A stretch of DNA of 64,000 nt from Chalara sp. BL73. Lineage: Eukaryota > Ascomycota > Leotiomycetes > Helotiales. Under the pieces are notes generated by a model. The model saw only the letters and a list, made by a program, of their open reading frames with translations. It was not told the DNA's origin and ran no database searches. The first letter of the stretch is position 1. Every line of letters begins with the position of its first letter. Position numbers and translations under genes: made by a program. The DNA is taken from positions 434,001-498,000 of the forward strand of contig CAKJVC010000088.1 of assembly GCA_918026815.1 (NCBI GenBank), in the 5' to 3' direction. Shown piece by piece: positions 11,241 to 24,592 of the stretch.

Positions 11241-13337
11241 CTACCGCGCCCCTGTCGGCACAGCAGCAGTCCTCCTCACCCTTCTCCCGCTAGCCTTCTT
11301 CGGAGCAGGAGTACTGCTCGCCGTGCTCGTCACCGTCTTATAATACTGCACCAGGGCATCCTTCAGGCCTTCCACATTATCATACGCCTTCAGCGCCGCA
11401 AAGCGGGGCAGCACCTCCTTTTTCACGCGGTCGAGCGTTTCGGCGGCCGCCTTGTAAGGGCGCGCCGTGAAGCGTGGGTCGAGTGGGTTGATGAATTTCG
11501 CGGTGTTGGGCGGGTAATTGAAGCCTGCGAGATCCGTGACGTTGAGGGCGGCCATCATAGCGTGGTCCTCGTGGACCATATTGTGACAGTGGAACATCTT
11601 CATTTAGGGTCAGTCACTCTCTCTAAATCGTAAGTGTAAGTAGGAAAACGTACATATAGCCCTTCCCACGGCATAAATCTTGCCAAGACATATATCTCTT
11701 CGTTCGCTCCTAGAAGAACGGTATCCTGCAAGGAAGCAACCTCATATGGTTCAACTTTGGCCCTTGCACCTTTCCGCCGGGCGACGACTTGGAAATCGAC
11801 GAGGTGGACGTGGATGGGGTGTAACCAGCCACCGCTTTTATTGACGAGTTTCCAGAGCTGGACGGAGCCGCGGGGTGGTTTTGCTAGGATACGATTTTTC
11901 AAGTCGTTGAATGTCACGCCGTTGATCGTCCAGTCAGAGCCCCTGAAAACATATTAGAACTCTGGCTAATAAGAGTGGTGGGATTCATGGACCTACGTTT
12001 GCTCAAAGTCAAAGACATGATCTGGGTTGTTCAGATCTTTTCCTGGTGGCAATGGCAGAGGCGCAAAACTCGACGGCAGCTGCCCATTGTTCGAGTTATC
12101 AGTAACCACTGTCCCGACGTTAAACTTCATGACTTGATCGGTATTATCATAAGGAGGGTCGGATCCGACATCCAGAAAATTCTTCATATATACGGGTTTG
12201 CCGGCATAAGGTGTAAAGTCAATGACAATTTCCCATCTCTCGGCATTGGAACACCAGATATCAGAAGCGAGGACTGGTTTTGAGGTTCGGCCACTGTCTG
12301 ATCCGACAACATAGAATTTGATATGCTTTGATGTTTCCTTTTCCGTGACAGGCAATTTATCAACGAAATAGAGACGAAATGTGCGGCTGATGGATGTGTC
12401 GAGCAGACGCAATCGATATTTGCGGGGCTCGACATTGAGGAACGGCCATGGCTGACCATTCCTAATACTTGTTAGTCCGGGGACCAAAAAAAGCTTATAG
12501 AACACAAACACATGAATAATATCGCCAAATAAACTAACACCAGGCTGGTTCGCAGGTGAATACAGCTGTCCGTTGGCTTTGTACTGTTTAGCAGAGAGTG
12601 CGAGCGGGATGTCGTATTTGCCTTGGGGTAAACCAGAAGCCTTTTCAGCATTGTCGGTGAGTAGGTAGAAGCCTGCTTGTCCATAGTAGGCATTCTCAGC
12701 CGTATAATCTTTAGCATGATCATCTGCGAGTTGCAGTGTTAGTTTAAAGAAAAGCTTTGCAATATTATAAGTGTGTGCATACGGTACCATATTGTCCGAG
12801 CATTTTGAGCGTTAGGATAGTAATAGTCCTTATAACTTCCAACCTGGACAAGATCCTCCGCCCAGCCATCCCAAGGTGGGTGCGCTATTCGATGTCAATA
12901 GCTGTCCGCTTGTATTGAGGGTGGCTGATTACTGAAAGAACCGTGCAAGTGAGTAACAGTCGGCTTATCATTCCCCTCATTGATGAACCTAACAACAGCT
13001 TCGGTGCCAAAAGTCATGCGAAAAGTAGGGCCTGGCGAGATACCATTATAACCCACAAGTTTCGTTGGTTGTAATTCCGGGTATATCTGCTGAGCGAATG
13101 GCTTTATACGGATTTCATAGTAATCAATCTTCGCGCCGTTAGCCTTCGTGTAGGTACTGTCATATAATCAGCGTTATTTACTCCAGGAGGATTTAAGATA
13201 GAGACTTGCGTAAGAGGAGCTGCAACTGGCGGTATAGGAAGAGGAAATTCATAGAAGTGCTTATAGGCAGGACTCGGACCCGGTTTGCCGTCAGCACTTG
13301 CTAACACATAGAGAAATATTACAATTAAGAACAACAT
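11241..13337 (-). pseudogene. Multicopper oxidase (bilirubin oxidase type) with one frame break
   Basis: Six exons are 13337-12933, 12884-12783, 12723-12510, 12461-11997, 11942-11654 and 11597-11241. The total is 1832 bases, one short of a whole number of codons. The missing base falls near 13145, where the N-terminal frame (...NNADYMTVP) and the downstream frame (YTKANGAKIDYYEI...) disagree. Everything else is intact. There is a signal peptide (MLFLIVIFLYVLASADG). Copper ligands are HLHG, WYHDHA, HPIHVH and HCHNMVHEDHAM, covering the T1, T2 and T3 sites. Expected length is about 610 aa. Such secreted oxidases couple one-electron oxidation of phenols or tetrapyrroles to reduction of O2 to water. 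Whether the break is biological or a sequence error cannot be decided here. Confidence 0.8.
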
Positions 13338-14650
13338 TACGGCGGCAAATATAGTACCCGAAATTCAAATGTACAATGTTCTGAAAAATGTACCAAGACC
13401 TACAAGATGGAGAAAGATCTCAAGCATCTTATACAGAAAGAAGCTGTGCCCAAATAGGAGACCTACCCCTTCCGATATGACACTCACTATCGAATATGAT
13501 CATAGCCACGTGGGAGCAGATTGTCCTTACGCCGCAGCCGCTTGTCTCAACGCAAACGCCCCTTAATTTTGCAGTAGGTTTTCAGGATATTATGCAAGGA
13601 GATGGCCATGGACATCTAAAACAGTTAGAAAGACATGATGGCATGATTTCTAATGCATAGAAATTGGCCTTGCTGGTAGGAAATTACCATCGACTTACTT
13701 TTCTGTAGGGACAGTCAATGACGAAGCACACTGACATTTGCCCTACAAAAGGAGAATCACGTCTTACTTACAACCCGCGATCCTAGCCTGGATAGAGTTG
13801 TATAACTCCCACGAGTGTAATTATACTTCCACTAGTTGTGCCTACTTCAATTAGGAGGATGAATCGATCATCTCGCACCAATTCTGGCGCCGATCGTCTA
13901 ATGCATCATGCATGCAACTCGATAGGCAGACGCAAGGAGCCGAATGTAGTACAGGTTTCCTCGCCTTATCACGTCTCAGCGTGACCCTCGAGGGCCTAAT
14001 TCAATATGTCGGAAAATAGTGTAAGACGTCCACCAAACCCGATTAGTGATCGGTGCTGAAGATTAAAGAGCCTATCTTCTACACACAAGGCCAATGTATG
14101 CCAGAAGCCCAACACCACTGGAGATACCTTGCTTGCTAAATTAAACGGCACTCTGCATGCCGAAGCATTGAAAGAGAGCACAGACAGCCAATGAAAGTTG
14201 GTATACAGCCCTTCATCAGAATTGTATGAAGTTTCAAATGAAACGTGTAGAAAGAAAATAGCATGCGAAGCTACCATCTTGAAGCAATGTAAGACCAAAT
14301 CTCTATGATAATCCAAAGAGCCAAGGAACACCTCGATCATATCTCAACTGTGCAACGGTGCGTCGAACCCTGGCTGCCACACACAAATGTAAATATTGAC
14401 CTACGAGCTCTATCTTCTATGGCTTCTCTCCACATAATTAGTGAGAATATCAGGAACTAAAGATAGTTGGAGAAACCTCAGAATCTGTCACTTTAGTAAG
14501 CCCTAAAGATCAACATATTCTTATTACTTGACATCGGATGCAATAAAAAGTCCGTGATTGCACATAAGCGATGCTATATCCGCATGTGAACAATCTACAG
14601 AGTAGAGTGAATGCAACACGCACTATGCTTACCCATTATATCGCTTCCCG
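13338..14650. other. Intergenic region
   Basis: About 1.3 kb, AT-rich, holding the multicopper oxidase promoter and the 3' flank of the vacuolar protease. Short ORFs are unsupported. Confidence 0.4.
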
Positions 14651-17600
14651 CTAAATGACAAACTGCTTGCTGCCCTCAACCAAAGCTTCGCTCCGCTTCA
14701 CGATACTTGTCCACTCCGGCGCGAATCTTTGCAGCTCGTCTAATGCTGGAATCGTTTGAGCAAGATTTTGATCCGCCCATCCACATACCACTCTTCCGCT
14801 CCTACCCTCATCTCCTGCATTCTTGCCTTCGCTTACTCGCCATTCTACATCAACAGACCACTCACGGTTCCAGTCTCTGTGCCATAATTTAATCTGATTG
14901 CTGCCATGTTCTGGGATATCGTTGCCTTTGCCGCTGTCCGAGGAACCGTGAACACGAAAAGCAGAAATTGGATCATCGAAGCGAATGGAACAGCCTCTGG
15001 TTTCTTTACCCAAGATTGTGAATGTCGCTTTGTTGAGTCCATTTTCGCGAGTAACATTGAACTTGAGCCAGTCTGTATAGCCTTTCTCTGGAGGTACGCC
15101 ATGTTTGACATTATTCACTACATTCGGGGCAGTGCCTTCATAGGAGCAAACAAGTAATCCAGAACGGGGGTCGTTTCTGGGAACCTCAGGACAGGAAAGA
15201 GTCTGTCCTGCTGCTGATGGCACATATGATATAATCTCGCGAATATATTCCTCAATCCCAGTAAGGTAAACTTTGTTTATGTTAGTGTCAAGATCAACCG
15301 TTTGCTGGAAATAGGCTTTGTATCTATTGTTGGTCGAGAATGGAAAGGCCACAAGATTGTAGATGAGAGTACCGACGAACACGAAAAAGAGAAAAATTGG
15401 TAAGTGATGAGATATGCGATGAATGAATGGTGTGATAGGAAGAAGCAGCAGAATTGAGAATAGAGCGATGACAATATATGGTGTGAGCAGCGGACTTCCA
15501 TCGGTCCCAGTTTGATCCATTGCTGTGACCAGCAGGAGGCCGACTTGTCCGAGAATTATGAGCGTGAACGGCGCAAGTAGAAGGAACTGTAGCAGCCAAG
15601 TCCATGTTGGCAAGTCTTTCGACCATCGCTGTTCTTGACCAAACGCCGAGCCTTCCCTTTCTCGATCATCATTAGCCCCATCAGTATCAGCGATAGGAGG
15701 CTGACGATATCTTTGCGAGAAGCTCAATGATGGTGTGCTATTGTTCGCACTATGTCTGCTGCCAATTAGAGGAGTATTTTCAGTGGCTTCATTCTCGCCT
15801 CCGTCATTTTCGCTTTCGTGAGTTTGGTCACCACCATGCATAGCGTTGAACCCATCTCTGGTCTCATGCTCACCATGAGATGCCTCAACAAAGGATTCTT
15901 TGGTGGGAAGAGCAAACAGTTCACAGAGCGTTACGAGCGCCGCAGAGAATAGCGCTGCATAATAGAAAACAAATATGTATCCTCCGCCGATATCATATCG
16001 ATCCTCGCCAATAGCCACAATAACAAGGACGAGCCATCCAATTGTATGGAGCCAAAGAATAACGTAGCCTCTTTGAAGTGCTGAGGGCCTGACAAAGTTG
16101 CAACCAGCCATCAAGAACCCTATGGATCAAAACCTCAGAGTTAGTTTCGTTGCCTAAATTATGATTCGGAGCGAAAGCAATTTCATCTATTATGAAACGC
16201 CAAAGTAGAGCAATGTACTCTGAGATTCTTATATCAAAGTTTCAGCCTCAGAATTCTCACTCCAATCTTTAATTGGAGTTAAGAAAATGTTTACGCTTTA
16301 TGAAGCGCTTGAGAGAGAAAATGACTTACAGAAGCTACAGAAAAACAGCGCCAGCGACATCGCCCAGACGGAGTATGATGATGAAAATACGATCAAAGGG
16401 TTGACTTTACGAAGGAGAAACGCAGCTCCAACTGTCAAGGCGCCAGATATGAGGAGCACAATAGGAAGTCGAAAAGCTCCTTTCCAGCCACCGAGTGAGA
16501 TAGATTCATTGTAATGTCCTTGTGGTTTTCGAGAGCCTGCAAAAAAGTAATACTTATCCTTCTTAACGAGAATGAAGGTGATGATGATGAGTATCAGGGG
16601 TGCAGCGATAAGCAAGGTCAATGACCAGGCGAAAAGAGTTCGTAGCTGAAAAACAGCAAAAGTTTGACCAAAGAGGTCGAACCATATGCCGGCTGATCCG
16701 CCCCCATTCCTTACTTTGTTGGGATTTCCATCACGCCTTGGCTTATCAAACTGGCTGCTTGTATCCGAGGCCAAATACTTTGTCGTCTCTACAGAAGCAG
16801 AGAGCATATGCCAGAGAGAGTCCTTAGAAGCGTGTCTAGCATCATCTTGTTCCGTATGATACTTGGATCTTGGTTCCCAAAAAGCAAGATCTAGTCCACG
16901 GTATCCTTCTTCTTCAAAAACTACATAATCGGTTCCACTTCTCACGAAACCTCGACGGAATCCATCAGCACTGACGACTGTACCAAAAGGATGCTTTGCT
17001 TTGCCGTATGCTCGAGTGACTTCTGTATCAGTTGTTCTGAACAAGGTTGCACGACCGCCAGCACCAGCGCCTTCAAGATTGAGGAAGGTATGGACGAAAG
17101 ATGCCATTGGATGGGACAAGAATGCCTTAGCGCCATATAAGCCATCTTCTTCATTATTATTGAACAGCGCAACCAGTCCTTTCTTTGGCGTATTGCCCTT
17201 AGCTGTGAAATACTTGACCAGTTGCAATGTGGTAATCACGCCCATTCCGTCATCTGTAGCTCCGTAGCCGGTCGAAACACTGTCGAAATGTGAGTTGACC
17301 AGAACACCGCCTTTTCCGTGCGTTTTCTTGTTCTGTGTCGCTAGATTCCACCATTCGCCTTCCTCATCTTCCGTTCCACGGACGTAGACGATTATATTGT
17401 TGCCTTCAAAGTATGTGCTGATTCCAGAAGGCCCAGTCGTTCCAATGCTTACAGCCGTACTCGTGTAATTTGCTGTCAAATCACTGAATACTGTAGCTGC
17501 CGGTGACTCAAGGGCTCCGGTATCAATCCCATCTAGTGTCCCGAAAGACGAAGGTAGGCCAATCCCAGTATATTGAACACCATTGGCATCAAGTATCTCC

Positions 17601-17854
17601 TCAATTCTCCTCAAAAGCCAATCCCGAACCTCATCATTTCTTCGGCTATTGAACGGATGGAAACCGTTGCTCAATTCTTGCAGATCCCCCCAAGCTTCCG
17701 TCAGGTTGAGACCGCGGTAAAGGGTCGGGTTCGATGGAGCCGGCGGAACGGTTTCGTGTATGATGAGGAGAGGTATGAATACTGCAAAATAGACAACAAC
17801 CACAGCGAATGTAGTGGCCATTGGCGTGAAGGAGAGCGGGTTCCAGAGCTTCAT
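14651..17854 (-). CDS. pff1: Vacuolar membrane protease, M28 family (Pff1)
   Basis: Two exons (17854-16330 and 16119-14651) join to 2994 bases, or 997 aa, the usual size for the family. One N-terminal membrane segment (residues about 12-33) anchors a lumenal M28 peptidase domain. Its zinc-ligand motifs are HFDSVSTGYGATDDG (about 190-205), NNEEDGLYG, NLEGAG, and a late His in SKYHTEQDD. The C-terminal half has several hydrophobic segments on both sides of an acidic loop (ESENDGGENEATENTP), typical of the multi-pass vacuolar membrane part. The 210-bp intron has GTAAGT and CATAG ends and splits a membrane segment, which the splice restores (CSF-WFLMAGCNF). It is likely a zinc exopeptidase of the vacuole; substrates are unknown. 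Confidence 0.92.
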
Positions 17855-18449
17855 AGTTGCGTTCCGTTCAGGCAGTACTGTATGATGTCAACAAGAGACG
17901 TTGACGCGCACGACGCGTTACTGATTAGAACTGTGCTGCCTTTGCATGCCTAAAATCTTGCGCCCACAAGAAGATTCGTGCTAGGCAACAAGAAAGCATT
18001 GGTTTCGTAGGTACGTTGTACAAGTATTACTCTACGGGCTCGATGCATATGGCAGGTCCTAGTTAGAGCTATTAAGTGGGGGATGAGGAGCTTCTTGCAG
18101 GTGCGGCCGCCTGACCGGCGCGGCCTCAATTGAGCAGCAAGACCCAAGGTTCGTAGAATATGTTCTTCTAAATTCTAACGAACCCCCTTCCAACTATCCC
18201 AATCAGAAATACAGAATACTTCAATGAATGGGGGCCAAAATTTCCAAGTTTGAGTTTACAGAGTCTGTTTCATTATAATGACCAGTGCGCCATGCCTGTG
18301 TCCATGCATATGCATATGTCTCCTATCATACAAAAACGCTATACTCAAGCAACAGCCGTTTCTATCTGAGGCGCAGACCTGAGCCCATGCCTGCCCTATG
18401 CCCGTCCAGACGCCCGCTTGATATGCTTTCAAGAATTTGCAAAGATGTA
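17855..18449. other. Intergenic region between MOT1 and pff1
   Basis: Both neighbours are on the minus strand, so this holds the MOT1 3' end and the pff1 promoter. No gene seen. Confidence 0.45.
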
Positions 18450-21400
18450 TTACCGCATCGTCTTCAAAAAGCCGGTCATGTCGAACTCCTCTTCGTACTG
18501 CTTGTCATCCCAAAGTTCTGCAAGGTCATCCAACCAGCCCTTCTTCCCTTTCTCTCGGACCTCACCCGTTGCATCCACCATGTCTTCTTCTCTTTCTTCG
18601 CCTGGCTTATCTATACCCTCGGCAGTTTCGCCAAGATTGAAGAGATCGAGAATCTGGTCAGTTTCCATGGTCCCCAATCCAGCATTCTGTTGATTAACAA
18701 CTGTTGACGCAACATCGATCTTAAAACGTTGAAGGCTATTCCAGCAAGTTAGCAACCTATTTTCTACAGTTCAAAGTATCAGATAAAACTTACGATAAGA
18801 TTTTCTCCTCCAAAGTCCCACGAGTGATCAATCGATAGACATTAACAACCTTCTTTTGACCAATTCTATGTGCACGATCCATAGCCTGTAAATCTTTCTG
18901 CGGATTCCAATCATGCTCCACAAAGATAACTGTGTCGGCACCGGTCAAGTTTAGACCAAGACCGCCTACGCTCGTAGTCAAAAGTAGGACATCATAAGAC
19001 GGGTCAGAATTGAACTTGTTGACAATATCTTGACGCTTCGATGCATCAACAGAACCATCCATGCGCAAATACTGCACTGATGGTAACATTTTCTTCAATA
19101 CTTCTGTTTGCACCATATCAAGCATCTCCTTCATCTGGCAGAAGATGAGAGCGCGGTGAGGAGACACGTATGAAGTCTCGGTGGTTAGCTCTTGCTCGGC
19201 TCCAGATTCAACACCGATTCCGCAATCCACAAGCAAATCTTTTAAGGCTGTGAGCTTTGGTGCATGAATCGGATCTTGAAGACTACTGCCTTGCTTGGCA
19301 AGCATACGTTGGGTCTCTGCGTAAGCTTTATGATCTTCCTTCATTACAAGAGCGGGCGAGTTGCAGAGTTTGCGCATGTATTGCAACGCCTGGAATATAT
19401 GCTTTTTCCCTTCGCTATCTCCTGCTGCTACCTTTTCTGCAATAGTTTTGCTCTCCTTCTTCGTGAAGTCCTCGAATAGCTTTCGCTGAAGGTCACTGAG
19501 GTCACAGTAATAGTTCTGCAGAATCTTGGGTGGAAGATCGTCCAAGACCTCTTCTTTGAGACGACGAAGAAGGAAAGGCAGCACCTGCTTGTGGAGAGCT
19601 TCAATTGCAAGCGAACCAGCTTCCTGCTCCTTAGAGGATGATTTGGCATAACGACTTGCAGCGATTGGTTTGGCAAACCGCTCGTGGAACACTTTCTCTG
19701 CACCAAGGAAACCAGGCATGAGAAAGTCAAAAAGAGACCAGAGTTCTAGGACATTGTTCTGGATTGGTGTACCCGAGAGAATTAATCGATGATTGCTCTT
19801 CAGTTGTTTCACAGCTATTGTGACCTTAGCCCGTGGATTTTTGATCAGGTGGCCTTCGTCGAGGACAAGGTAGTTCCAATTGAAAGGAGCGAAAACATCT
19901 GCATCATTGCGACAGATATCATACGACGTAATGACAATATCAGTCATCCCGAGCTGAGCACGGAGGCGGTTTCGGTCGGCTGGGGGGCCTACATAAGCGA
20001 GAGAGGTTAAGAATGGTGCGTAAGTTTTGATCTCCTGTTGCCAGTGCCCAGAAAGAGTTGGAGGACAAACGATAAGCGATGGCAATTTTCGCAAATCACT
20101 TGCTCCCGTCTTAGCGAATTCTGCTGCTCGATTATGGTGATCACTAGCAACAATCGTCAATGTCTGGAGGGTTTTTCCAAGACCCATGTCATCACAGAGA
20201 ATTCCATGAAGATGATACTTGTTTAGGAAATGTAGCCAGTTAACGCCTTCTTGCTGATACGATCGTAAGGTAGCTTTTATAGCCACGGGAATTTCAAAAG
20301 GCTCAATTTTGTGGGGGTCCAACAGTTGGCCGATGAATGTTCGCTCTTTATCACGACCTTTCAAAAGTTCTTGTGATAGACCTGGTGGATCAGGAATACC
20401 TGCTTCAAGCGGAACAAGTTTAACAAGTGTCGCAAAGGTGGTCGTAGCAATAAGACGAACGTCAGTGTCCGAGTCGCTCATTCGTCCCAGGACTGGCACG
20501 ATGAGAAAGATGACATAGGGCAAAATATCATCCGCCATTACATGAATAAGATGGTAGACAGCTTCAATCGCACCTTGTCGTAGTTTCAGATCACCGGCAT
20601 CCTTGATTGATGGCAGGACATTCTCTACAAGCATTGTCATGCCCTCAACCGTGATAACGCTGCAAATAGTGGCAAGACACTTTGCAGCCATGTAGCGAAA
20701 GACTGATAGTTCTGAACGAAGAGCTTTAATGATGAGCGGCGCTAGGCTAATGACGAATGAATGCAAGTTCTTGTGCAGCTTTGGTGTCAAAGTTCGAACA
20801 ACTGACAGACCATCGATGGCTGCTTGACCGGGTGATAAATCTGGATCCTTGGTGTCTGTAGGCAAATCTCCAGAAAATGCATACTGTAGTGGTTCCTCCA
20901 TAAGTTTTTTGAGTGTGGGCACCTTCTGGAGAAGCTGGTCACCAAATATTTCGGACAGTTGCTCGAGAGCTTCCTTAGCTCCTCTTCGGGTTATGCGAGC
21001 GCCTTTTGCTTCTCTGGCGAACTTTTCAGCATCTGGGTGGTCTTTTCGATCCTCTTCCTTCCGAAGTGAGAGAATGTTGTCGGTAATGGCGACATTTGGG
21101 CGTAGCTCAGGGGTTTCGGATGTGTCAATACAACTATATTGGACAAGATTGGTAACCACTTTTTGAGCTGGACCTGACCGACCGCCTTCTGCGAAAATTT
21201 GCACAAGTCTTGCCAGGGCAAGGGCTGAGCGTTGTTGTAGTTCAACGTTCTCCTCTTTCTTCACACTATCCATCATCCCTTTAATAATATGAGTGGGCTT
21301 CTTCGGAGAGACTTTCATGGAGACCAAAGCACTCGCTGCAGCTGCCTTGATGCGGATGTCCCGCTGTTCTTTAACCGCCTTAGCGTTATCAACAGCCTCG

Positions 21401-24400
21401 ACCACACCTTTGCGGGTATCGGTCAGAACTTGTGAAGCTATTATTCGTTGAGCAGTGGACATAGCTTTCTTAAGTCGCTCGAAATCTTCGCCAACACATT
21501 TTTCCCCATTGACAATTGAAAATGCATCAGGGCCTGCCTCCGGCTCCCCTTGAACAACAACAGCAAGTGCCGGCAATCTACTTTGTGACACCTTTCCAGT
21601 GTCACGGAAGGTATTGTAGAGCTGTGAGCATTGGGCGCGAACAAGTTGTGTGTAGCTAACTAGATCACGATAATGGGTTGGCCGATCTGTTTCGATAATC
21701 TTTAGCAATGTATCACTAAATCTTGCTGCTTGCTGTGGCGATGAACAATGCTTTGCGTACTCATCGAGAATCATGGCTGCAGTCAGCTGTGTTGTTGAGT
21801 AGGGAGAGGTCAATCCTTGATTAACGCATTTATCGTAAGCTACAAGGGCATTAGGCGGGATGAGAGACATAAGAAGACCCATCGCCCGCGCCGCTGACGA
21901 CCGAGAGCGAATAAGCGTATCCATGCCGACTAGGTCAACATCACCTTGCATCATATGGCCATCTACATCATGAGAAGAGGTTGCAGGAGCAGGCTCTACA
22001 ATTTTGGTGGATTTTCTTCGCTGCTTCTTTGCAGGGGGCTCTGTTGGGGATGGTGGGCGAGGAGCGATAGCTGGAACAACTCCACTAGGCATAGTATATG
22101 TGCTTCCAGAAGGCTTTTGAAATAGGGTCGCGTTCATAGGTAGAGGATGCCGTGAGACTCCAATAGGGTGCAGCGTCAATTGCATCAAAGCATCAACATG
22201 TATTTGAAATTGCTCAGCAAGCGCTTGGGGATCCTTTGCGAGGTACTGGACCATGGCTATCCAAACCTGAATAGAGAGATTCAACGTATCCATATTACGC
22301 TCAACGAGAATGTTTTGAAATATGAGTCGCAGAATCTTTCCAGTAAGCCAATCCCGAGTACCTTCTCCTTCGATATTGATGAACGTCAATAAAGCTCGCA
22401 GAACAGCGGATCGAACAGATGTGATAGTGTGGCGAAGGAATGGGTAGAGTCGCGGCACCAGCAGAGCAAATGAGTTCTCGTAGTGCTTCGCTGCGTTATT
22501 TTTCATGGCTTCGAGTACTTCTGGGAAACTGCATAGTTTTGCGAGAAGATCCATGATTTGACCAGTACTAGCACTAAGGTCATCACCAAGATTTGAGAGA
22601 CAATCCCATACAATATTAATGAGACCATCTAACGCTGCGGGTCTCAAATTGACAAACTCTCTCGCAATTGGGATGAGGGTTGCGGCGCTGACTGACCGCA
22701 CATCATCGTCAATATCGCCCAGACCTTTCATTACAGCCTCAATAACGCCATCTATCAGGTTCCCATCTTCAAGTAGCAGGTCGTTCCGGACAGCTACCAG
22801 GTAGCGCATCCCTATCATACCGCCGTGGCAAATTGCCCAGGCTGATTTACCAGGTTCAAGATCCTTTTGCATCACCATCCGGTACAGAATACGATGAACC
22901 GCATAAACGGTATTTGGTGGCAGATGAAGCATCAAGGCGCCAAGCGTTTGTCCAACTGTTTCCCGAATTGGTGCCACAACAGTATCTGAAACGTAGTCCC
23001 CGAATCTGTCAAGGACAAATACAGAGCACAATCGACAAGCAAGGTCATCAAGCCATCGTTGATTTAGGATATCGTTCTCAGAGCGAGACTTATCTTGCCG
23101 ACGGCCTGCTCCTGCACCATGGGCACGGATAATCTCTCGTAGACCCATCGCAGCACCGTGCCGGATCTCCCATTGAGCATCGAAGAGATCTACCTTAAGG
23201 AAGTCGCATAGAAGCTCAAACGGCCACTCTACACCTTCAGTCTCCTCTTCAGTCTGGAGCTCGGATTTGACAGGGACGATGGGGCCTTTGAATTCAGAGA
23301 CCACCTTTGAACTCTCATCGACCTCCTCAGTACGCCCAAGAGAAAGATAATCATTAACCTTAGATGGATCTTCAAGGCCAGCATCTGCCATAACGGAATC
23401 TACATCCGAGGTGCCAAATGTGCTTGCTCTGCGGACTGCAAGATCAACGATCTTATTCTTTGACCCCGCATGCTGTGCCTCGCGCTTTCTCTTACGTTTC
23501 AGTTGATTGAGCTGGCGTGCGCTGAGACCAACCTCGTCGGCAGGTGTGGAATCAATCGGCTTTGGTGGGTTGTGGTTGTGTACGTGTCCGTTACCATTAG
23601 ACGAGTCTGAGACTGGCGATTTACCATTTGCCGTGGGATCATATTCGTCTTCGATATACTCGCCCAAAAGGCCGAGACGACCAGGGAGTGTCTTCTTCCG
23701 ATGGGCAAGACGTTGAGTCGCATCTAGGTGCGCCAGAGCATAATTGTTATCTTTACTGGAGCCGCGGACAAGCTCCGTTCCATAAGTAATAATTGATTTA
23801 AGATCGAGAGTGGCGAGGCTCAGTTGATCTCTTGGAAGAGGAACATCAACAGGTTCCTCTTCTTCCTTGATATGAAATCCGTTTGTCTCCTTCTTAGGCT
23901 CCTCTTTTTTTGGCTCTTCTTTCAATGAACTCTCATCTCTGTTCGGATCGTATTTCTCTGCGTGATCTACGATACCTCCTAAGGCTTTGGCTGTAAGAAT
24001 ATTAGATTAGCATCACCATTCCTAGCAGTGTGAGGCTTCAGGAAGAAAACCAGGCGCATAGAGGACCCTTTCAACCAAACCAATTCAAAGAGACAAGGAA
24101 GGTGCACAAATTCCTCAGATGCCTGCCAATCTGGGAGCGAAGGAAGAAACTCAGTTACTCACTGGCAGCTATCCGAGTATCCCAATTCTTATGTCTTAAA
24201 TATGGAATGACTTTTGTGAGAAGGGAAAAGAGGTCTTCAGGATGGGCCTTTTGAATATCCGCAAGTTGCTGAGCAGCCGTGAAACGGATGTGTTGGGTGC
24301 TGCCAGTCTCTAATAAACTAAATAGTCTTGTTAGCCTTGAACTATGGGGTTTCGTCAACACCTATCGCATTGAGGAGGGATCTCTCTTTCTTAAGAGATC

Positions 24401-24592
24401 TATTGACTCTGATTGGAAACTCAAACCAATGTTATGAGAAGAATATTCGCGGGGCTTCTGGGACGGGAACCCTCAATCTGAGAAAGAACGACAAAATTCA
24501 CTCACGTGACCAATCTATCTAATCTGCAGATATGTCAGCCCAGTCAGGTTCGTTATTGGAGTGGTGCGCTCTTTGACTTACCTTGAAGCCAT
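18450..24592 (-). CDS. mot1: TATA-binding-protein-associated ATPase MOT1
   Basis: Five exons (24592-24582, 24523-24506, 24317-24163, 23990-18794, 18735-18450) sum to 5667 bases, or 1888 aa, the normal MOT1 length. Two tiny 5' exons (11 and 18 bp) supply MASRLDRLVT before LLETGSTQHIRF. HEAT repeats follow, interrupted by an acidic Lys/Glu stretch (residues about 85-105) and a central basic segment. The C-terminal Swi2/Snf2 motor shows DDMGLGKT, LDEGH, SGTPIQN and the C-lobe DRAHRIGQ. MOT1 grips TBP and uses ATP to strip it from DNA, so it sets TBP distribution at promoters. A conserved acidic tail with WLDDLAELWDD closes the protein. The 5.2-kb main exon is open throughout, arguing against widespread base errors here. 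Confidence 0.96.

Noticed and set aside
13175..13200. Possible 25-nt intron (GTAAAT...ACAG) to explain the oxidase frame change
   Set aside because: Too short for a fungal intron, and the resulting phase is still wrong.
14845..15626. Overlapping ORFs on both strands in the Pff1 second exon
   Set aside because: They are other-frame shadows of the conserved vacuolar protease.
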